DNA from: Steromphala cineraria
Taxonomy: Eukaryota; Mollusca; Gastropoda; Trochida; Trochidae
DNA: 64,000 bases
NCBI GenBank assembly: GCA_916613615.1
Contig: OU744737.1
Span: 3,306,001 to 3,370,000 of the forward strand
Direction: 5' to 3'
Below, piece by piece: positions 62,401 through 64,000 of the stretch. The notes beneath the pieces were generated by a model, which had not been told where the DNA came from, searched no databases, and worked only from the letters and a program-made list of their open reading frames with translations. The position numbers were made by a program, and so were the translations under genes. Numbering within the stretch: position 1 is the first letter of the stretch; each line of letters opens with the position of its first letter.

Positions 62401-64000
62401 ACAGGCTCCGAGTCTGTGTCCTCCCAGGACCTACTATCCTTACTCTAGGGGGTGAGTGATGGGGGTAGGGGGGTGTGGTGTGGGTAGCTGGGTGACTGGC
62501 TCCGAGTCTGTGTCCTCCCAGGACTTACTATCCTTACTCTAGGGGGTGAGTGATGGGTACGGGTGTGTGGTGTTGGTAGCTGGGTGACAGGCTCCGAGTC
62601 CCTGCCCTCCTAGGACCTACTATCCTTACTCTAGGGGGTGAGTGAGGGGGGGTGGGGTGTGTGGTGTAGGTAGCTTGGTGACAGGCTCCGGGTCAGTGTC
62701 CTCCGAGGACCTAGTAGAGTGATGGGGGTAGGGTGTAGGTAGCTGGGTGACATGTTTTGAGTCCCTGCCCTCCTTGGACCTACTATCCTTACTCTAGGGG
62801 GTGAGTGAGAGGGTGGGGTGTGTGGTGTGGGTAGCTGGGTGACAGGCTCCGAGTCCCTGCCCTCCCAGGACCTAGTAGAGTGATGGGGGTAGGGTGTAGG
62901 TAGCTGGGTGACATGTTTTGAGTCCCTGCCCTCCTTGGACCTACTATCCTTACTCTAGGGGGTGAGTGATGGGGGTGTGGTGTGGGTAGCTGGGTGACAG
63001 ACTCAGAGTCCCTGCCCTAGCAGGACCTACTATCCTTACTCTAGGGGGTGAGTGAGAGGGTGGGGTGTGTGGTGTAGGTAGCTGGGTGACAGACTCAGAG
63101 TCCCTGCCCTAGCAGGACCTACTATCCTTACTCTAGGGGTTGAGTGTTTGTCAAAATTTAAACTTGTCATATGTTGTTACAATATATACCGTGACTCATA
63201 TTGACATTGTTTGTACAGATACCGGAAGGTTGCGGGAGACACATGTTCAGGGGGAGACGAACACAGATACGCTCCACTCATGTACTCATGTCCTATAGAA
63301 GGTGAGGCCATCAATTTTCATTTTATCATAGTGACAATCTTTAGGCCTTATATCCAGCGCAAGACATGCTCATATTATCCTTTTAAAGCAGCTACTTAGT
63401 ATGGCTGGGTGGACTAAGTGCAATGGGTATGAAGTGCTCAAAATTATATGTTTCCCATTTTCAAATCTTGTCATTAAACCCAAAGCCACAATGTAATACC
63501 TAATTCATATAATACCTCAGTTTAAAATGATAAAACATACTTAACCCTTAGCCTGCTTGACCATCAGAAAGCCTGTTTTCTAGTGATTCGAGAAATATTA
63601 ACTTTGTCAATATTTAGTTTACTTCCTTTGTCAGTTGTGAAAAGTCAAATGTCATTGAAGTGTCATAATGTCAAAGTCAAATGTCATTGAAGAGTCATAA
63701 TGTCAAAGTCAAATGTCATTGAAGTGTCATAATGTCAAAGTCAAATGTCATTGAAGTGTCATAATGTCAAAGTCCAATGTCATTGAAGTGTCATAATGTC
63801 AAAGTCAAAGTGGCAGCAAATGCCGCCTCTGGCATTGTAGGTGTTAACTTGAATTTCCTTCGGATTGTCCACAGAGAGGAAAGAGTTTGTTGTGTATTCA
63901 ACACGGACAAAGATAACGAGAATCGATTTGGACACCAAGCAACGCGAAGACCTCGTAACTCAAGGGCTCAACGCCGTCACAGCTCTTGACTTTGACTACA
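44339..64000 (+). CDS. SORL1: SORL1-like sorting receptor gene, interior part: ten exons, both ends outside the window
   Basis: Joined exons: 44339-44434, 45315-45484, 46036-46225, 49975-50160, 50631-50719, 51531-51706, 54857-55046, 57340-57462, 63219-63301 and 63875-64000 (continuing). All introns are GT-AG and the phases match, giving 1,429 nt or about 476 residues without a stop. Residues 1 to about 300 are the C-terminal part of a VPS10p propeller with Asp boxes [16 protein letters not shown] and SMDYGQSW. The next part is a 10CC module with exactly ten cysteines. The last exon starts an LDLR-type YWTD propeller ([16 protein letters not shown], ending ALDFDY). The order VPS10p, 10CC, YWTD propeller separates SORL1 from sortilin and SORCS. 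In vertebrates SORL1 is a type I endosome-to-Golgi sorting receptor that binds cargo such as APP and lipoproteins and is recycled by retromer. That role is inferred here from homology. The signal peptide, N-terminal propeller blades, LDLR-A repeats, Fn3 repeats and tail lie outside the window. I see no frameshift or stop in the exons, so the gene is probably functional. Confidence 0.95.
44435..45314 (+). other. Intron 1 (880 bp), mostly repeat
   Basis: A GT-AG intron in phase 0. The first ~195 bp look unique; the rest is filled by the four-copy SINE-tail tandem repeat. No coding signal was seen in it. Confidence 0.85.
44631..45297. repeat. Tandem repeat ~165-182 bp x4 containing a SINE-like tail
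   Basis: Units start AGGAACAAGAATG or AGGTACAAGAATG at 44631, 44796, 44978 and 45152. Each has CCTCATCATTTATAATATA, then GGCTGAAATATTACCCAAGC and, except in the last, GTCATTAAACCATAACTC followed by a CTCACTCACT run of variable length. The last motif also occurs singly at about 46,326 and 50,480, so it is an interspersed element tail that has been amplified locally. Confidence 0.85.
45315..45484 (+). CDS. SORL1: SORL1-like exon 2 of window: VPS10p propeller blade
   Basis: Acceptor CTCACAG and donor GTGCGT; phase 0 in, phase 2 out. The 56 codons read [20 protein letters not shown], then [20 protein letters not shown], then DTWL before the split Arg. This is one of the most conserved SORL1 stretches ([24 protein letters not shown] in vertebrates). 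NKS is a possible N-glycosylation site. Confidence 0.95.
45485..46035 (+). other. Intron 2 (551 bp) with a hairpin element
   Basis: A GT-AG phase 2 intron with donor GTGCGT and acceptor CCCACAG. It holds the inverted-repeat element at 45,609-45,776 and two runs of T followed by CTAGGCCT at about 45,890 and 45,998, which are possible decoy acceptors. Nothing else was recognised. Confidence 0.8.
45609..45776. mobile_element. Foldback/hairpin element, ~60 bp imperfect inverted repeat
   Basis: The left arm reads GAACAACTTCTTTATTCTGT, then a divergent stretch, then GATTCTAATGTCGT. The right arm is its inverse with a few mismatches, ending at GAAGTTGTTGAACAT. Between the arms GATTCTAATGYCGTTGTCAA is repeated. 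The structure fits a non-autonomous hairpin element; no coding region and no clear target duplication. Confidence 0.65.
46036..46225 (+). CDS. SORL1: SORL1-like exon 3 of window: VPS10p blade with Asp box
   Basis: Acceptor CCCACAG and donor GTGAGT; phase 2 in, phase 0 out. It completes the split Arg and reads [20 protein letters not shown], then [20 protein letters not shown] and ends [13 protein letters not shown] is a good Asp box (S/T-x-D-x-G-x-x-W) and matches the ITFDKGGTW of vertebrate SORL1. NDT is a possible N-glycosylation site. Confidence 0.95.
46310..46372. mobile_element. SINE-like tail fragment
   Basis: It contains TTGGCTGAAATATTGCCCAA followed by GTGGTGTTAACCATTAACTCACTCA, the same core as in the tandem repeat of intron 1 and at about 50,480. 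Only the 3' part is present; no tRNA-related head with A and B boxes was identified. Confidence 0.55.
46500..46665. mobile_element. Probable hAT-like transposon relic
   Basis: On the minus strand the right edge begins CAGTGTTTAAAATTGCCTGT and continues with CCAGTCCTTTAAGTGGCTAC. The left part contains CCAGTCCTGAAAATTAACTG. A CAGTG start is common at hAT ends, but no 8-bp target duplication was found, so the class is a guess. Confidence 0.35.
46660..47066. repeat. Duplicated TCATCA/TCGTCG triplet-repeat block (period ~221 bp, two copies)
   Basis: ATGAAAAGATACATTATTT occurs at 46681 and 46902, followed in each copy by CATCTAGGGATAAGC and an imperfect run of TCATCA and TCGTCG triplets (about 46,731-46,850 and 46,953-47,035). 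The runs open long Asp-rich and Ser-rich frames on either strand, which are low-complexity artefacts. Confidence 0.85.
47067..47483. other. Intronic stretch with no recognised feature
   Basis: AT-rich single-copy sequence within intron 3. I found no repeat, exon-like frame with splice sites, or RNA gene signal here. Confidence 0.5.
47484..48122. mobile_element. Possible non-autonomous DNA element with CTCGAG-rich ends
   Basis: The left edge contains GGGTACTCGAGTAATCGAG and CCGAGTCAGGTCC. The right edge, read inverted, starts GTGCTTCCACGGGTCC and contains CTCGAGGGCTCAAACTCGAC. The right edge also resembles 53,543-53,600, so the same family occurs twice in this gene. Inverted ends are imperfect and no target duplication is clear. 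Confidence 0.4.
48369..48733. mobile_element. MITE copy 2 (~365 bp, intact TTAA ends)
   Basis: It starts TTAAAGGGGCAGTAGCACG and ends with the inverse, CGTGCTACTGCCCCTTTAA, so TTAA flanks both sides. It is collinear with copy 1 at 43,918-44,282, sharing for example TATTATTTTGA, AGTGTCAAAAATCTCAT, GAAGATTCACAT and TTTGTGAACACCTT. It is the better preserved of the two. Confidence 0.85.
48734..49974. other. AT-rich tail of intron 3, nothing recognised
   Basis: Strongly AT-rich sequence with T and A runs (for example around 48,910-48,950). Open frames here are short, have no recognisable motif and are not bounded by plausible splice sites. It ends in the acceptor TTGACCTACAG of the next exon. 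Confidence 0.6.
49975..50160 (+). CDS. SORL1: SORL1-like exon 4 of window: VPS10p blade with Asp box
   Basis: Acceptor ACCTACAG and donor GTAAGA; phase 0 at both ends, 62 codons. It reads [20 protein letters not shown], then [16 protein letters not shown] and [15 protein letters not shown]. The internal Met at the start is not a translation start; it is preceded by a good acceptor and continues the previous exon. SSDAGVTW is a canonical Asp box. [10 protein letters not shown] is near-identical to vertebrate SORL1. NCS is a possible glycosylation site. Confidence 0.95.
50196..50447. mobile_element. Pogo/Tigger-like MITE (~250 bp)
   Basis: The left end reads TACAGTAGAACATGGATAT followed by TGCGAACTCGGATATAGCGAA. 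The right end inverted reads AAGAACAAGGATATAACGAAC. Such ends, with GATATARCGAAC, are typical of pogo/Tigger-type elements and their MITEs. The body has a ~100 bp internal duplication (GCATGGCGACCAAA near 50,261 and 50,362). There is no transposase frame. Confidence 0.65.
50455..50522. mobile_element. SINE-like tail fragment
   Basis: It contains GCCGACCGCTTGTGGCTGAA, then ATATTGCCCAAAAGACG and ATTAAGGATAACTCACT. This is the same core seen in introns 1 and 3. Only a 3' part is present. Confidence 0.55.
50631..50719 (+). CDS. SORL1: SORL1-like exon 5 of window: VPS10p blade
   Basis: Acceptor TTTTTCAG and donor GTGAGT; phase 0 in, phase 2 out. It reads [20 protein letters not shown] and ends KQFEETDSI before a split Phe. 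The W/F-x-DHGGII motif is diagnostic of VPS10p receptors (TWGDHGGII in vertebrate SORL1). Confidence 0.95.
50729..50930. repeat. Short tandem repeat ~60 bp x3, includes an echo of the exon 5 donor
   Basis: AAATCTCATTAAAACAAG recurs at about 50,732, 50,792 and 50,854, followed in each by CC and a TTGACTT-like stretch. CTTGTGAGTTGA, the junction of exon 5 and its donor at 50,717-50,728, recurs at 50,897-50,908. Confidence 0.75.
50972..51469. mobile_element. MITE, ~498 bp, TTAA type, GACACAGAGTAT inverted ends
   Basis: The left end is TTAAAGTGACACAGAGTAT and the right end is the inverse of TTAAAGAGACACAGAGTAT, giving 19-bp inverted ends with one mismatch. TTAA flanks both sides. There is no long open frame. 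The TTAAAG start resembles that of the 365 bp MITE, although the bodies are unrelated. Confidence 0.75.
51467..51530 (+). repeat. 20-bp tandem repeat x3 that forms the exon 6 acceptor tract
   Basis: AGATTTCTGTTCTTGCATAA is repeated twice and then continues as ATATTTCTGTTCTTGCTTCAG, which is the 3' splice site of exon 6. Each unit supplies a pyrimidine-rich stretch; only the last ends in CAG. Confidence 0.85.
51531..51706 (+). CDS. SORL1: SORL1-like exon 6 of window: last VPS10p blades, Asp box
   Basis: Acceptor TTGCTTCAG and donor GTGAGT; phase 2 in, phase 1 out. It reads [20 protein letters not shown], then [20 protein letters not shown] and [14 protein letters not shown] before a split codon. 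SMDYGQSW is a canonical Asp box and YG-x-LTEPGE is a SORL1 signature. NET is a possible glycosylation site. The last 34 nt of this exon are the start of the 64-bp minisatellite unit that fills the next intron. Reading through the donor gives Arg-Glu-stop. Confidence 0.95.
51673..53530 (+). repeat. Minisatellite 64 bp x29: exon 6 3' end plus its donor site, amplified
   Basis: The unit starts AGGATAGCCCAGCTCGATAT, continues GCTCAAGGAGCTCC, then the donor GTGAGTAATCTT and GAATCAACCATAACCCCT. The first unit is exonic for 34 nt. From 51,673 to 53,529 there are exactly 29 units of 64 bp with no net indel. By my reading, 21 of the 29 units keep GTGAGT at the donor position, six have ATTGAGT (the GT is lost) and two have GTGATT. 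Variants recur in blocks (the unit order near 52,770-52,990 resembles 53,230-53,440), so growth was partly in multi-unit steps. Each unit also ends CCCCTAG, an acceptor-like site; the 32-nt block between it and the donor would give a stop after one codon if spliced in. Confidence 0.95.
51707..54856 (+). other. Intron 6 (3,150 bp): minisatellite then transposon-like sequence
   Basis: A phase 1 GT-AG intron. The first ~1.8 kb is the 64-bp array, the next ~1.05 kb an element-like stretch, and the last ~270 bp (54,590-54,856) AT-rich sequence with no recognised feature, ending in the acceptor TTTGATTGCAG. Confidence 0.85.
53534..54590. mobile_element. Possible non-autonomous DNA elements (CTCGAG-ended, with an inner CAGGGATGC end)
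   Basis: The left edge has GGACTCGAGTACTCGAGG and CAGACTCGACTCGGACC; the right edge inverted has GGCCCATTTTTTGGGACTCG. The left edge resembles the inverted right edge of 47,484-48,122. Inside, the minus strand from about 54,335 reads CAGGGATGCAGAAATCGGTC, which looks like the end of a second, nested element. No transposase frame exists and boundaries are uncertain. Confidence 0.4.
54857..55046 (+). CDS. SORL1: SORL1-like exon 7 of window: 10CC module, first part
   Basis: Acceptor GATTGCAG and donor GTCAGT (a weak donor); phase 1 in, phase 2 out. It reads [20 protein letters not shown], then [31 protein letters not shown] and [11 protein letters not shown] before a split Cys. The spacing of C-T-x-x-DYKLW, CLLG, C-x-NGE and C-x-CT-x-x-DYEC matches the vertebrate SORL1 10CC module. 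It supplies five cysteines plus the split one. NNT is a possible glycosylation site. Its 3' half is repeated in the following intron. Confidence 0.96.
54975..56550 (+). repeat. Hybrid minisatellite ~158-201 bp x9: exon 7 end + intron 7 start + exon 8 end
   Basis: Units start at CTACAATGGGGAGGG at 54975 (exonic), 55173, 55349, 55525, 55698, 55874, 56032, 56208 and 56409. Each holds the exon 7 3' end (CCAGGCTCGACTATGAGTG) with its donor GTCAGT, a piece of intron 7 (TTTTAGAATTGTGACTT), then a copy of the exon 8 3' end (CTATCCTTACTCTAGGGG) with GTGAGT or GTGAAA, then a G-rich stretch. Units 2-7 lack 25 nt of exon 7 between two GTCC words; units 1, 8 and 9 retain it. Unit 9 is truncated inside. 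Unit 7 has a shorter spacing (158 bp between 55874 and 56032). Confidence 0.9.
55047..57339 (+). other. Intron 7 (2,293 bp): hybrid minisatellite then palindromic elements
   Basis: A phase 2 GT-AG intron. The first ~1.5 kb is the hybrid array, then ~280 bp of AT-rich sequence with an A-rich run at about 56,668-56,690, then a hairpin element and palindromes (56,830-57,190). The acceptor is TTATGTTTCAG. Confidence 0.85.
56830..57190. mobile_element. Hairpin/palindrome-rich element
   Basis: A perfect 37-bp inverted repeat has its arms at 56,830-56,866 and 56,930-56,966 (starting ATTTGTGTTTTCCTGACAAA), with a 63-bp loop. Downstream, 57,125-57,152 is a perfect 28-bp palindrome (half: TGTTATCAGTCACT), and GTCACTAGTGACTGATAACAC recurs just after it. 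Two TGACGTCA palindromes lie at 57,068-57,075 and 57,108-57,115. The pattern suits a non-autonomous DNA element, but its boundaries and class are not resolved. Confidence 0.55.
57340..57462 (+). CDS. SORL1: SORL1-like exon 8 of window: 10CC module, middle part
   Basis: Acceptor TATGTTTCAG and donor GTGAGT; phase 2 at both ends. It completes the split Cys and reads [20 protein letters not shown], then [20 protein letters not shown] and a split Gly. CDFGF and the P-x-PCP motif match vertebrate SORL1. It supplies cysteines 7 and 8 of the ten. NGS is a possible glycosylation site. The last ~40 nt are the template of the large array in the next intron. Confidence 0.95.
57421..63137 (+). repeat. 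Minisatellite ~88 bp x ~62: exon 8 3' end plus donor, amplified
   Basis: The core CTACTATCCTTACTCTAGGGG, or a one-base variant, followed by GTGAGTGATGGGGGT occurs about 62 times by my count, the first being the true exon 8 end and donor at 57,462. The rest of the unit is G-rich (GTGTGGTGTGGGTAGCTGGG), then TGACAGGCTCCGAG and TCCCTGTCCTCCCAGGAC. Each unit therefore holds an acceptor-like TCCTCCCAG, a 24-nt exon-derived block and a GTGAGT donor. Two further units (about 62,704 and 62,870) have lost most of the core (CCTAGTAGAG). The true acceptor is outside the array at 63,218. Confidence 0.95.
57463..63218 (+). other. Intron 8 (5,756 bp), almost entirely minisatellite
   Basis: A phase 2 GT-AG intron. 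Only the last ~80 bp (63,138-63,218) are outside the array; they are AT-rich and end in the acceptor TTTGTACAG. Confidence 0.9.
57520..61885. repeat. 2,183 bp higher-order duplication inside the exon 8 minisatellite
   Basis: About 25 units from roughly 57,520 to 59,702 are repeated at 59,703 to 61,885 almost base for base. For example, GAATGATGGGGTGGGGGACG is at 57,551 and 59,734, and a CCAGG/CTAGG difference is at about 58,213/60,396. Either it is a very recent duplication or an assembly artefact. Confidence 0.8.
63219..63301 (+). CDS. SORL1: SORL1-like exon 9 of window: end of 10CC module
   Basis: Acceptor TTGTACAG and donor GTGAGG; phase 2 in, phase 1 out. After the split Gly it reads [20 protein letters not shown] and [14 protein letters not shown] is a hallmark of SORL1 ([14 protein letters not shown] in vertebrates). 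It supplies cysteines 9 and 10, completing the module. Confidence 0.96.
63302..63874 (+). other. Intron 9 (573 bp)
   Basis: A phase 1 GT-AG intron with acceptor ATTGTCCACAG. Apart from the 32-bp minisatellite near its end, the sequence is AT-rich with no recognised feature. Confidence 0.85.
63641..63810. repeat. 32-bp minisatellite x5
   Basis: AAAGTCAAATGTCATTGAAG followed by TGTCATAATGTC recurs at 63641, 63673, 63705, 63737 and 63769, with a partial sixth at 63801. Units are exactly 32 bp. It is not derived from a neighbouring exon, unlike the arrays in introns 6-8. Confidence 0.9.
63875..64000 (+). CDS. SORL1: SORL1-like exon 10 of window (runs off the edge): start of YWTD beta-propeller
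   Basis: The acceptor is TTGTCCACAG; phase 1 in. It completes a split Glu and reads [20 protein letters not shown], then [14 protein letters not shown] at the right edge. This is the first blade of the LDLR class B propeller in SORL1, where the vertebrate protein has EFILYAVRKSIYR-x-DL and VALDFDY. The YWTD-type motif itself lies just beyond the window. Confidence 0.94.

Noticed and set aside
1..64000. tRNA, rRNA or snRNA genes
   Set aside because: No A/B box pair, cloverleaf or conserved rRNA core was recognised; a covariance-model scan was not possible here.

Overview
The window looks like genomic DNA from an invertebrate animal, most likely a mollusc (gastropod or bivalve). The evidence is GT-AG introns in a metazoan-only receptor gene, AT-rich intron sequence full of short inverted-repeat elements, and recurrent SINE-like tails ending in CTCACTCACT runs. 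The species is an inference, not a reading. Nothing bacterial or viral is visible.

Layout. Positions 1-42,960 are one uninterrupted head-to-tail satellite of about 225 monomers of about 191 bp, organised into several nested higher-order repeats. It stops abruptly at 42,960 and is followed by about five decaying copies of a 160-170 bp repeat (42,961-43,800), then a 365 bp TTAA-flanked MITE (43,918-44,282). From 44,339 to the right edge lie ten consecutive plus-strand exons of one gene, a homologue of SORL1 (sortilin-related receptor, LR11/SorLA). Exons 1-6 of the window (44,339-51,706) encode the C-terminal part of the VPS10p beta-propeller, with three recognisable Asp-box motifs. Exons 7-9 (54,857-63,301) encode the complete 10CC module with exactly ten cysteines. 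Exon 10 (63,875 to the edge) starts the LDLR-type YWTD propeller. All nine internal junctions are phase-consistent GT-AG introns. The coding exons total 1,429 nt, about 476 residues. The N-terminal exons are not in the window, so the satellite appears to sit inside an intron of at least 44 kb, unless the assembly joins unrelated sequence here.

The most unusual structure is in the introns after exons 6, 7 and 8. Each begins with a minisatellite whose unit is the 3' end of the preceding exon plus its 5' splice site. After exon 6 there are 29 units of 64 bp. After exon 7 there are nine units of about 160-200 bp that fuse the 3' ends of exons 7 and 8. After exon 8 there are about 62 units of about 88 bp, each carrying an acceptor-like AG, a 24-nt exon-derived block and a GTGAGT donor. 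That block is in phase and free of stops. Exon 5 shows a minimal version of the same pattern. The introns also hold two copies of a 365 bp MITE, a 498 bp MITE with a similar TTAA end, a pogo-like MITE, hairpin elements, hAT-like relics and a 32-bp minisatellite. No other protein-coding gene, RNA gene or CRISPR array is supported.
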